NCBI RefSeq assembly: GCF_014212015.1
Contig: NZ_JACJVN010000006.1
Coordinates: forward strand, 34,365-98,364
Direction: 5' to 3'
Length of the DNA: 64,000 nucleotides
From: Cohnella lubricantis
GTDB taxonomy: Bacteria; Bacillota; Bacilli; Paenibacillales; Paenibacillaceae
This document shows, one piece after another, positions 36,627 to 44,494 of the stretch. Under the pieces are notes generated by a model. That model saw nothing but the letters and a program-made list of their open reading frames with translations. It ran no database searches and had not been told where the DNA came from. The position numbers and the translations under genes are program-made. Position 1 is the first letter of the stretch; each line of letters begins with the position of its first letter.

Positions 36627-37379
36627 TTGACTATGCCGGTGTTCCTTAATTCTGTGCCGAAGAGTGGAACTCATCTGCTCAAACAGATCATGTCCGGGAT
36701 TCCGGGCATGCAGCTGAAGCCGTATGAATTCTATGAGGGGTATCCGCAGGATCTTGCCTTGCATGAAGCCGGCTTCACGCAGTTGAAGGACGGTGACTTC
36801 GCGGCGGGGCATGTATATTATTCGCCGGAATATGCCGCCATGCTGAAGCGCAACCGAATCAAGCAGGTGTTCTTGACGCGCGATTTGCGAGATATCGTTG
36901 TCTCATATGTTTATTTTATTGTCGGGCCGTATCCGGATCATCCGCTTCGGGAGTACCTGCTCCTGCTTGACAGCCGCAAAGAGCAGTTCCTGGCGCTGAT
37001 CCGGGGCGTTCAACTGGGCAAGTTCCGCTATCCGGACATCGGGACGTGGTACGGCCAATTCCGCGGCTGGATTGGCCAGGACGACGTGTGCTGGTTGACG
37101 TTCGAGCGATTGACGGCCTCTGAGGCCGCCCGGCGCCAGGCGTTGGATCGGTTGCTGCGGTATGCGCTGAACGGACGGCTGCCTCCCGCTTCGCAGCTAG
37201 AGGCTGCGCTGGACGAGATGGAGCGGCGGATTGATCCGTCGACTTCGCTGACGTATCGCAAGGGGGTCAGCGGCGAGTGGAGGCATGAGTTCGACGACGA
37301 AGTGAAGGCCGCCTTCAAGCAGGTTGCCGGGCCGTGGCTCATCGTCGACGGCTACGAGAAGGACGATCAATGGCAATAG
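36627..37379 (+). CDS. Sulfotransferase domain protein 2 (paralogue)
   Basis: 250 residues; PAPS-binding loop SVPKSGTHLLKQIM (Lys12), 3'-phosphate motif QVFLTRDLRDIVVSYVYF, and C-terminal LTYRKGVSGEWRHEFD (RKGxxGxW). It parallels the first sulfotransferase along its whole length but differs in most residues, so the two probably sulfate different positions or acceptors. The start is either TTG 36627 (6 bases after AAGGAGG) or ATG 36633 (12 bases); both are plausible. It is followed 25 bases later by the APS kinase that would make its donor. Confidence 0.85.
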   Translation: MTMPVFLNSVPKSGTHLLKQIMSGIPGMQLKPYEFYEGYPQDLALHEAGFTQLKDGDFAAGHVYYSPEYAAMLKRNRIKQVFLTRDLRDIVVSYVYFIVGPYPDHPLREYLLLLDSRKEQFLALIRGVQLGKFRYPDIGTWYGQFRGWIGQDDVCWLTFERLTASEAARRQALDRLLRYALNGRLPPASQLEAALDEMERRIDPSTSLTYRKGVSGEWRHEFDDEVKAAFKQVAGPWLIVDGYEKDDQWQ

Positions 37380-37404
37380 CTCATGGAGAGAGGGGAAGAA
37401 GCGA

Positions 37405-37932
37405 ATGCAGAGAGGCGTAACGCTGTGGTTCACAGGGTTGTCTGGAGCCGGCAAAACGACGGTATGCCTTGAAGTCGCCAGATTGCTCGCTCTTCGGGGC
37501 GTGAAGGCAGAGCTGCTGGACGGGGACGAGATGCGCGGGCAGCTTACGGCCGGGCTCGGCTTCTCCAAGGAGGACCGCCGGAAGAATACGGCGACGGCCG
37601 CTTATATCGCGCGGCTGCTGACGCGCAACGGCATTATCGTGCTCGCGTCGTTCGTATCGCCGTACAAGTCCATTCGGGAGTCGGCGCGCGAGTCGATCGG
37701 CTCATTCGCGGAGGTCTATGTGTGCTGCCCGTTGGAAGAATGCGCTCGCAGAGATGTGAAAGGGCTGTACAAGAAAGCGTTCAGCGGGGAGATCGGGCAG
37801 TTCACCGGCGTATCTGATCCGTTCGAGCCGCCGGAAGCCCCGGAGCTCGTGCTGCACACCGACCGGGAGACAGTCGACCAATGCGCCGCGCGCGTCGTCG
37901 AATTTTTGGAGACGCGCGGCTATATCGGGTAA
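37405..37932 (+). CDS. cysC: Adenylylsulfate (APS) kinase
   Basis: 175 residues. It phosphorylates APS to PAPS. The P-loop is TGLSGAGKTT (Walker A), followed by LLDGDEMRGQLTAGLGFSKEDR and a lid-type region (AYIARLLTRNGIIVLASFVSPY; GLYKKAFSGEIGQFTGVSDPFE), all characteristic of CysC. The start at ATG 37405 follows GAGGGGAAGAA. Here it is not next to cysH/cysI or sat genes but sits directly behind two PAPS-dependent sulfotransferases, so its product most likely feeds sulfate transfer rather than cysteine synthesis. ATP sulfurylase must be encoded elsewhere. A strong terminator follows. Confidence 0.92.
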   Translation: MQRGVTLWFTGLSGAGKTTVCLEVARLLALRGVKAELLDGDEMRGQLTAGLGFSKEDRRKNTATAAYIARLLTRNGIIVLASFVSPYKSIRESARESIGSFAEVYVCCPLEECARRDVKGLYKKAFSGEIGQFTGVSDPFEPPEAPELVLHTDRETVDQCAARVVEFLETRGYIG

Positions 37933-37952
37933 CTCGCCTTGCAGGCGCAGAA

Positions 37953-37990
37953 CAGCCGTCCGCACTCGCTGCGGACGGCTGCTTCTCTGT
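37953..37990 (+). terminator. Terminator between the converging halves of the sulfation locus
   Basis: Perfect 12-bp stem CAGCCGTCCGCA / TGCGGACGGCTG with loop CTCGC, followed by CTTCTCTG. The loop and weak U-tract suggest action mainly on the plus strand. Confidence 0.75.
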
Positions 37991-38116
37991 GCAGCGAAGA
38001 TACTGGCTTCGGCAGTGCAACTCGCCTGGGGTTGGGCTTCGCGAGGGAGAGCGGAGATGATCGGCTTGACCGAGCATCTCCGCCCTGCGCGTCAAGCGAG
38101 CCCGCCGCTCTGCGTG

Positions 38117-39193
38117 TCAAGCAAGCCTGCCGCACTGCTCGAGCAGCATAGCGCGCAGATTCTGCCCGTATCTGGCGAGGGAGAACTCGGTCCTCACCAG
38201 CTGCTCCGCCTGTTCGATGATCGCTTGGCGGGCTTTGGCGTTGCTCATAAGTTCATACGCGGTTAGAGCCGCTGGCCCGGGTGCGTGCGGTGGAATAATC
38301 ATTCCGCTCTTCCCGTTAAGGATCATGCTGCGGATCCCGTCCGAGTCGGTGGAGATGACCGGACAGCGGCAGAGCATCGCTTCAGCGACCGCGTAGCCGA
38401 ACCCTTCATTAAGAGAGGTCGAGGCGAGGAACCCGCCGGAACGGCCGACTATGGAATAGTATTCGGCCATCTTGCTATGCGGGACATTATCGCGCCACAC
38501 CGGCCGCGAACCCGGAAGCTGCTGGCTTATGAAGGCTTCGTATGCCTGCAAGTCGGCCGGTTGATTCAAGGAGGAGTCCCCGAAGATCCAGATATCCAGA
38601 TCGGGACGAAGCTTGCGCAGCTCCCGGCAGATCTCGAGGAAGTACCGCCAATTCTTGTTCGGCTCCAGCCGTCCTACCCATGCGGCGATCGGGCGATTGT
38701 GCGGCGGAAGCTCGCGGTAACCGAACCGCTCCGTATCCAGACCGTTGTGGAAGCTATATTGCTTAAGCCCCGGGTACATGGTCTGGAACAACTCGCGAAG
38801 GTGCGGCGTCTGAGGATACAGCGCCGCGTTGCAGAACGAGTAGATGTAGCTTCTCGCTTGCTCCAGCGTCTCTCGGGCTTGCACCTTCGTCCCCAAGCCC
38901 TGCACCTCGAAGATCACGGGGCCGCCGAAGCCGAACTCGCGAATCCGCCATAGCATCCCATAGTTGCAAGAGACGATGACGGCGTCGAACCGCTCTTGGC
39001 GCAGAATACTCTGGATGTTGTCTCTGTTCTCCGTCACGTAGACCGGGTAACCGGGATTGTTCTTCAGGCCGGAGCCCGGCCATTGGTACAACACATGGCA
39101 TTCGATGCCTTGCATCTCCAGCGCTCTGCAGCGCATCCGGTTCAGCGTCTCGACTCCTCCGCTGGCGATGAAGTAAGTGACGAGTACCTTCAT
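38117..39193 (-). CDS. Glycosyltransferase family 4 protein
   Basis: 358 residues, GT-B fold. The N-terminal segment KVLVTYFIASGGVETLNRMRCRALEMQG has the GGVE acceptor loop; the C-terminal domain has WVGRLEPNKNWRYFLEIC and FLASTSLNEGFGYAVAEAMLCRCPVISTD, the E-G-F-G-x-x-x-x-E-A-M motif of GT4 retaining enzymes. It is transcribed toward the APS kinase, 10 bases after the methyltransferase gene. With the first glycosyltransferase it suggests at least two sugar additions in the product of this locus. The donor sugar cannot be told from sequence. Confidence 0.88.
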   Translation of the reverse strand: MKVLVTYFIASGGVETLNRMRCRALEMQGIECHVLYQWPGSGLKNNPGYPVYVTENRDNIQSILRQERFDAVIVSCNYGMLWRIREFGFGGPVIFEVQGLGTKVQARETLEQARSYIYSFCNAALYPQTPHLRELFQTMYPGLKQYSFHNGLDTERFGYRELPPHNRPIAAWVGRLEPNKNWRYFLEICRELRKLRPDLDIWIFGDSSLNQPADLQAYEAFISQQLPGSRPVWRDNVPHSKMAEYYSIVGRSGGFLASTSLNEGFGYAVAEAMLCRCPVISTDSDGIRSMILNGKSGMIIPPHAPGPAALTAYELMSNAKARQAIIEQAEQLVRTEFSLARYGQNLRAMLLEQCGRLA

Positions 39194-39203
39194 AGCGCGT
39201 TCA

Positions 39204-39761
39204 TCACCCCCAGCCTTTGAACAGGCATACCGCGAAGCTTCGGCCTGCCTGATCCTTGAACATGCGATCGTGGGCGATGGGGAAGCGGCGCAGCTCCTCC
39301 ATGCTCCAAGCGCTTAAGTGGCGCTCGTGCTCATTGCCGTATACGGCGCCTTGCGGCCAATTCGTCCCGATCGGGATGATGAGCAGCACGTGGCTGCTCC
39401 GATACAAGCATTTGTCCAAGAAGTGAAGCGCTTGTGTCTTCTCGAAATGCTCCAGCACGTCCCCTAGGATGATCAGATCGTAGCGGCCCAGCGTATCGAT
39501 AACCGTATAGGCGTTGCCGACATAGATTTGGTTGTAGAAGTATTGGTGGTATTGGTCGACGTTCGCGGGGAAAACCTCGATGCCGTCTATCTGCGTCGTC
39601 CATTGGCTCCGGAAGAACTTACCGCCCCATACGTCCAGGAATTCCCGGCAGAGCATCCCCCATCTGCCGTAACCGACGCCCACGTCCAGTACCTTAGCCG
39701 GCTTAACCAGGCGAATCAGTTCGACGCAGTAAGATATATTTTGCCAATTGGAAGTGCCCAT
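39204..39761 (-). CDS. Class I SAM-dependent methyltransferase
   Basis: 185 residues with a Rossmann-type methyltransferase core: motif I VLDVGVGYGRWG near residue 38, an acidic residue at the end of strand 2 (IDGIEVFP), and motif IV-like YDLIILGDVLEHFEK. It starts the minus-strand pair with the glycosyltransferase, and the ATG is preceded by AGGGGTGTAAGG. The placement suggests methylation of a sugar or of the assembled product. It is small, without an extra substrate domain, so specificity is open. Confidence 0.82.
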   Translation of the reverse strand: MGTSNWQNISYCVELIRLVKPAKVLDVGVGYGRWGMLCREFLDVWGGKFFRSQWTTQIDGIEVFPANVDQYHQYFYNQIYVGNAYTVIDTLGRYDLIILGDVLEHFEKTQALHFLDKCLYRSSHVLLIIPIGTNWPQGAVYGNEHERHLSAWSMEELRRFPIAHDRMFKDQAGRSFAVCLFKGWG

Positions 39762-40305
39762 CCTTACACCCCTGCTTCCTTATTGGAAAGTTTCGATCCG
39801 CCGCGGCGACGGCTTGTTGTATTGTACGGGTATTCGGCTCGGAACGGCACTACGGTTGTCCCCCCTGCCGGCAAATACGCTTCATATTATCCGCCGGGCA
39901 AGTTACAATGAGATTATGATCTCTAGGCTAAGAAGCGATGGGCGTGTATGCCCTATTCTTAAAAAAAGATGCTGCTTCAGATGAGTCGCTGGAAGACGGG
40001 GTATCCCAAGAGGCCACGATAGTGGCTTGAGGGACAGCCCTTTTTTTGCGCTTTGACCGATGGTCGGCGCACTGTGGCTATGGCTAAGTCCCGCAACAAA
40101 CGCTAGGTCCGTGATCAATAAACTAACGGTCGCAACAGCCGTTATTGCGCCGTCGGAAGCCGCATCAATTGGCCAAATTACGGACGTGGCTTCCGTTAGC
40201 GATAGAGCCCTCGGCTGCTATCGCTCCAAGCAAGAAAACATCTTAACTGGTGAAAGCTATACGATGTAAATCCAACGCTCAGCTTATTGTTTAAGGAGCT
40301 ATCGC
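39762..40305. other. 544-base intergenic region with a structured, terminator-like element
   Basis: There is no credible protein gene. It must contain the promoters of the minus-strand methyltransferase and of the plus-strand sugar-sensor operon. On the plus strand a TTCATA-N17-TACAAT pair (39881-39909) lies upstream of a strong hairpin plus T7 at 39998-40047. No gene lies between them, so a short non-coding transcript is possible. The rest (40050-40290) shows only A/T-rich stretches. Confidence 0.5.
39998..40047 (+). terminator. Long hairpin with U-tract in an orphan position
   Basis: Three stacked stems can be drawn: GGG / CCC, TCCC / GGGA and AGGCCAC / GTGGCTT closed by a GATA loop, with a GA-rich internal loop between the inner two. 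TTTTTTT follows. No plus-strand gene lies upstream for more than 1.8 kb. It could end a small RNA or an unseen antisense transcript, or be the tail of a lost mobile element. Confidence 0.6.
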
Positions 40306-41343
40306 ATGAAGAATCGCATTTGGAACGGAGCACTCATCCTTCTTGCGCTGCTGTTCGCCGGTCTGCTCGCGGGCTTCGCGATGACTGTTCAGCATACGCG
40401 AGATTTGACCTCGCAGCTCAAACCGGAGAATGGGGCAGAAGCCGCGGCAACGGCGGGCGAACGAACCCGAATCGCCCTGATCTCGCAGGAGCAGGACAAT
40501 CCGTTCTGGCAATCCGTCGAAGCGGGTGCTGCGGCGGCCGCCGAGCGTTACGGAATGGAACTCGAATATATGGGGCCTACTCGGATTAATCCCTCGGAGC
40601 AGACCCGGCTGCTCGAGAAGGCGATCGCGGAGGGCTTTGACGGCCTGCTTGTGCAAGGCCAGAACGACCTTGCCTACGCGAGCTTGATCGATCAGGCGTC
40701 CGCCAGCGGGATCCCTGTTCTGACGATTGACGCGGACGAGCCGGACAGCGCGCGGGCGGCATATGTCGGAACGGACAACTTGGAGGCAGGCCGGCGCATG
40801 GGCGAGCTCGTCGTGCGCAGCGTCGGCGACAAGGGGGAGCTCGGCGTCCTGCTCGGCAGCGAAGCGAGCAACCAGCAGCTCCGCCTGGAAGGCTTCCGCA
40901 GCGTCATCGCCAGGCATCCCGATCTCGTCATCGCGGATGTGCGTACCTCTAACATCTCCCGCTTGCAGGCGGAAGAGCAGACGGAGGATATGTTGCGCGA
41001 ACATCCGGACCTGAAGGCCGTAATCGGCTTCAGCGCGCTGGATGCGCTCGGTATCGCAGAAGCGGCCGACCATCGGCAAGCGGACGGCCTCCTCGTGTTC
41101 GGGTTCGACGATCCGGGCAATACCCGACAGGAGATCGGCCGAGGCCGGATTGCGGCGGTGATCGTTCAACAGCCGGGGCAGATCGGCGAGAAGGCTGTCA
41201 CCCTGCTTCACGACTATATGCAGGGCAAGAAGATCGAAGAGCTGCACTATACCGGCACGGCTGTGCTGGACCGTGCCGCGCTCGCCGCAAGCGAAGACGG
41301 CGTGTCCAGTCAAGCCTGTGTCCCTTTGGAGAGCTGCCCATGA
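40306..41343 (+). CDS. Membrane-anchored sugar-binding protein (XylFII/RbsB-like) of a three-component system
   Basis: 345 residues. A single N-terminal membrane segment (about 7-27) without a lipobox is followed by a type 1 periplasmic-binding fold (about 55-325): IALISQEQDNPFWQSVEAG, GFDGLLVQGQN, IPVLTIDADEPDS and VFGFDDPG are the typical ribose/galactose-binding stretches. No ABC ATPase or permease is nearby. Instead its stop overlaps the kinase start by 4 bases (ATGA). This matches the XylFII-LytS-YesN arrangement in which the binding protein is the kinase's ligand sensor. The ligand is probably a pentose or hexose. Confidence 0.85.
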   Translation: MKNRIWNGALILLALLFAGLLAGFAMTVQHTRDLTSQLKPENGAEAAATAGERTRIALISQEQDNPFWQSVEAGAAAAAERYGMELEYMGPTRINPSEQTRLLEKAIAEGFDGLLVQGQNDLAYASLIDQASASGIPVLTIDADEPDSARAAYVGTDNLEAGRRMGELVVRSVGDKGELGVLLGSEASNQQLRLEGFRSVIARHPDLVIADVRTSNISRLQAEEQTEDMLREHPDLKAVIGFSALDALGIAEAADHRQADGLLVFGFDDPGNTRQEIGRGRIAAVIVQQPGQIGEKAVTLLHDYMQGKKIEELHYTGTAVLDRAALAASEDGVSSQACVPLESCP

Positions 41344-42989
41344 CGATTCGCGCGAAGCTGCTCATTGTCATTCCGCTTCTAGTTCTCGCGGCGAATACCG
41401 TGATCTTCTTCCTATTCCGAAGCTCTGCGCTCGTTCAAGGCGGCTACGACCGGATGATGAACCGGATTCTCGCTTACAAGCAGTCAGTTCAGAGCGCGGA
41501 CGAATCGCTTCAGGCGCTCTACAATTATCTGCTCGATCCGGGGCCGGAGCTTCTCACCGAGATGGAGCAACTGAACGATGAGCTGCGCTTTAGCGGGGAT
41601 ACGCTCCATCAGCTTGGCCAGCTGCCTTCCCTTGCCTCGCAAGCGGAAGGCTATCTGAACTTGATCGACACGCTCGCCGAGCAGGAACGCCAAGCAGCGG
41701 AGGCTGCGTCCGCAACGCCGAAGGAAGCGCTGGCGCAGTATGAATCCGCGGAGAAGACAGCCGGGTTCATTCGCGAGGAGGGCTCGCATCTCGTCGATCT
41801 CGAGCTTGGCGTCGACCGCCCGGTCTTCCTGCAGATCCAACGGGAGAACGAGCGAATGAACCGACTGGGAGCCGCCGTCATCGCCGTGCAGACGCTTCTC
41901 GGCGTAGGGCTCGCCCTCTGGGTATCTCGCAGCGTGACCGATCCCGTCGGGCGGCTCGTTCGCATGGCTCGCCGCATCTCTCAGGGGATGCCGCTTGCGG
42001 AACCGGCTGATGCAGCTTTGACTGCCGGCCGGGCCAACTGGGAACCTGACGATCCCAATGCCCGCTCCCCAACCGGCAGCGTCGCTCAAGCTCATGACCA
42101 AGCCCAAACCAATCCGGGCGCTCAGTCCCGATCCGATGCCCGCCTCAACGCCTCTGCCAAGGACGAGCTGGGCATCCTGACGAACGCCTTCGTCCAGATG
42201 ATCGAGTCGCTTCAAGCAGCCGCCGATCGGGACAAGGAACGGCTCGAGCAGGACCGCTTCGTCAAGGAGCTGGAGCTGCGCGCGCTGCAGAGCCAGATTC
42301 AGCCGCACTTCCTGTTCAACTCCTTGAACGTGCTATCCAAGCTCGCGCTCCTGGAAGGAGCGGAGCGGACGTCCGATCTTATCGTCTCCATGTCCAAGCT
42401 CATTCGATACCGTCTTCGCAGACTGGACGAGCCGGTCTCGCTGCGCGACGAGCTGGGGCACGTCATGGAGTACGTCGCCATTCAGCAAGCCCGATTCGGC
42501 AGCCGCGTCCGGTTCGAGACCGACATCGACGATGCCGCCTTGCCGGCGAGGATTCCGGCGCTGACCGTTCAGCCGCTCGTCGAGAACGCGTTCGTGCACG
42601 GCATCGAGAGCATGGAAGCGGGCGCCGTCATCAGGCTGGCTATCGCGCGGGAAGGCGGCGACGCCGTCATCGAAGTCGCAGACAACGGCGCCGGCATGGA
42701 CGAAGCGATCCGCCTAGCGCTGCTGCAGCTCGATTATGAGCCGGAAGCTCAGCCGCAGCCGCAAGCCTCGCCGCAGCCGCAAGCCTCGCCGCAGCCGCAT
42801 CCACATGCCGCGCCGATCTCGGCCGGCCTAGGCACACGCAACGTTTTCCGAAGAATACAGCTGTTCACCGGACGCAGCGATGCCATCCAGATTCGGAGCG
42901 AGCCTGGGCAAGGCACGACGTTCACGATCCGCATACCGATGACACCGAAGGAGGAACCCGCCGATGTACCGCCTATTGATCGCGGATGA
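41340..42989 (+). CDS. Sensor histidine kinase, LytS/YesM-type, partner of the sugar-binding protein
   Basis: 549 residues. Membrane segments at about 6-26 and 178-196 flank a helical extracytoplasmic region that would contact the binding protein. A HAMP-like helix is followed by a low-complexity Asn/Gln/Ser stretch, then the kinase core: phospho-His in QSQIQPHFLFNSLNVLSKLA (about 322), N-box TVQPLVENAFVHG, G1 DNGAGMD and G2 GLGTRNVFRRI. Between G1 and G2 the ATP-lid carries a PQPQAS repeat of some 25 residues. The gene overlaps both neighbours (4 and 26 bases), so the three components are made together. Confidence 0.9.
   Translation: MTIRAKLLIVIPLLVLAANTVIFFLFRSSALVQGGYDRMMNRILAYKQSVQSADESLQALYNYLLDPGPELLTEMEQLNDELRFSGDTLHQLGQLPSLASQAEGYLNLIDTLAEQERQAAEAASATPKEALAQYESAEKTAGFIREEGSHLVDLELGVDRPVFLQIQRENERMNRLGAAVIAVQTLLGVGLALWVSRSVTDPVGRLVRMARRISQGMPLAEPADAALTAGRANWEPDDPNARSPTGSVAQAHDQAQTNPGAQSRSDARLNASAKDELGILTNAFVQMIESLQAAADRDKERLEQDRFVKELELRALQSQIQPHFLFNSLNVLSKLALLEGAERTSDLIVSMSKLIRYRLRRLDEPVSLRDELGHVMEYVAIQQARFGSRVRFETDIDDAALPARIPALTVQPLVENAFVHGIESMEAGAVIRLAIAREGGDAVIEVADNGAGMDEAIRLALLQLDYEPEAQPQPQASPQPQASPQPHPHAAPISAGLGTRNVFRRIQLFTGRSDAIQIRSEPGQGTTFTIRIPMTPKEEPADVPPIDRG
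42753..42799 (+). repeat. 18-bp tandem repeat inside the kinase ATP-lid
   Basis: Two exact copies of CCGCAGCCGCAAGCCTCG (42753-42770, 42771-42788) and a partial third. It keeps the reading frame and encodes PQPQAS units. Confidence 0.9.
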
Positions 42990-44280
42990 TGAAGCGCTGG
43001 AGAGAGAAGGCCTCGAGTGGATCGTCCAGCGGATGCTCCCGGACACCTTCGAGATTGTGCAGGCCGAGAATGGCAGGCGGGCGATCGAGCTGGCGGAGGA
43101 GCGAAGGCCGAATATCGTGCTAATGGATGTCCAGATGCCGGGCATCCAGGGGCTTGAGGCGCTGCGGGAGATTCGCAAGCTGCTGCCCGATGCGAAGTTC
43201 GTGCTCGTGACCGCGTACGATTCGTTCCACTATGCGCAGGAAGCGCTGACGCTCGGCGTCAAGGAGTATATCGTCAAGCCGGCCAGCCGGGAGCAGGTAG
43301 CCTCGCTGCTGCAGCGGTTGGCGGACGAGCTCGACCAGGAGAGATCGAAGCGGGCCGAACATCTGACCCTTCGGAACAAAGTGTCCACGCTTCAGCCTCT
43401 CGTAGAGAATGAGCTCGCTCTTATCCTGATGGTCGATCAAGTGGCGGGCGAAGGTCCGGAGCAGCTCGCGCAGTGGCTGGAATTCCCGCTAGAGGATTGC
43501 CGCTGCCTCGTCATCGCCTTCCCCGGGCACGATAGCGCGGAGGACCGCAAACCGCTGTACGAGACGATTCGGCGAACCGCGAAGTCGTTCGGGCCGTGCC
43601 TCGTCAGCTCCATCGTGGAGCGCCATCTGGCTGTCTTCCTGCGGAAGCCGCCTCAGGCTGCGGACGATTGGAAGGAGGAGCCGATCCGCCTCGCGCGCAA
43701 GCTGAACGACGTTGTCCAGCCTCTGCTGAAGACGGAGATCTCCATCGGCATCGGTTCGCTTCAGAGCGGGGCAGAAGGCCTGCGGCAGTCCTACTTCGAA
43801 GCCGTGTTCGCCTCCACATGCTCGGACCAGGTGTGCCTGTTCGAGGATTTGAAGGCGGGCGGAGGCCCCCGGGTTCCCGGGCAGGGAGCTGACAGCGAGG
43901 GCTGGCAGAGCTATGTCGCATCCGCCCTTCGGCGGATCCGGGAGATTCGCGAGGAGCAGACGTCGACGGTGATCGATCGGGCCAAGCAGTATATCCGCCA
44001 GCATTATTCCGAGGAGCTGTCGCTCGAGGAGGCAGCAGAGTCGGTTCATCTGAACCCGTTCTACTTCAGCAAGGTGTTCAAGCAGCACGTCGGCGAGACG
44101 TTCATCGATTACCTGACCGGCCTGCGCATCGACCGCGCCAAGCAATTGATCGAGGAGGAGGACCTGAGCCTGAAGGAAGTGAGCTACCAGGTCGGCTACA
44201 AGGACCCTAACTACTTCAGCCGCGTGTTCAAAAAGGTAACCGGCGTCGCCCCTTCGGAATACCGTTCGCAGCTGAAGTGA
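42964..44280 (+). CDS. Response regulator with AraC-type output, YesN-like
   Basis: 438 residues. The receiver (1-120) has DDEALERE, phospho-Asp in NIVLMDVQMPG (about 55), and the Lys in YIVKPAS. A middle domain (about 150-300) is followed by an AraC double helix-turn-helix (about 338-437): LSLEEAAESVHLNPFYFSKVF, then VSYQVGYKDPNYFSRVFKKV, ending GVAPSEYRSQLK. It overlaps the kinase gene by 26 bases. It should activate sugar-uptake genes; the sugar-porter gene directly downstream, with repeats in its promoter region, is the obvious target. Confidence 0.92.
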   Translation: MYRLLIADDEALEREGLEWIVQRMLPDTFEIVQAENGRRAIELAEERRPNIVLMDVQMPGIQGLEALREIRKLLPDAKFVLVTAYDSFHYAQEALTLGVKEYIVKPASREQVASLLQRLADELDQERSKRAEHLTLRNKVSTLQPLVENELALILMVDQVAGEGPEQLAQWLEFPLEDCRCLVIAFPGHDSAEDRKPLYETIRRTAKSFGPCLVSSIVERHLAVFLRKPPQAADDWKEEPIRLARKLNDVVQPLLKTEISIGIGSLQSGAEGLRQSYFEAVFASTCSDQVCLFEDLKAGGGPRVPGQGADSEGWQSYVASALRRIREIREEQTSTVIDRAKQYIRQHYSEELSLEEAAESVHLNPFYFSKVFKQHVGETFIDYLTGLRIDRAKQLIEEEDLSLKEVSYQVGYKDPNYFSRVFKKVTGVAPSEYRSQLK

Positions 44281-44318
44281 TCGGCGTACACCTTCCCGGG
44301 TCTGCTTCGCCGACATGG

Positions 44319-44460
44319 ATTATTTTGCGGTATCGCGCAATATTGTGCGATTCGCGGTCGAATCTGCCCCAAACTCCCCGCTGGCAAAATAATTGTGCGG
44401 GAACTACGCAAATTAGTGAAGAAGATCATGCGCCGTCCGTCGCCCTCCTGGTGCTATACT
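44319..44460 (+). promoter_or_regulatory. Putative YesN-type operator region and extended -10 promoter of the sugar porter
   Basis: Inverted repeat ATTATTTTGC (44319-44328) / GCAAAATAAT (44384-44393). Between and after the arms there are repeated TTGCG or TTGTGCG half-sites with CGCAA partners (TTGCGGTATCGCGCAA; AATTGTGCGG...CGCAAATT). Downstream is an extended -10 TGCTATACT (44452-44460) with no good -35, as expected for an activator-dependent promoter. Assignment to the adjacent AraC-type regulator is inference from position. Confidence 0.55.
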
Positions 44461-44494
44461 GAAGTCCAATCGCTAGGGAAAGGACAGATCACCA

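Noticed and set aside
40291..41313. 340-residue minus-strand open frame opposite the sugar-binding protein
   Set aside because: Antisense shadow; the plus-strand gene has a clear binding-protein fold and overlaps the kinase gene.
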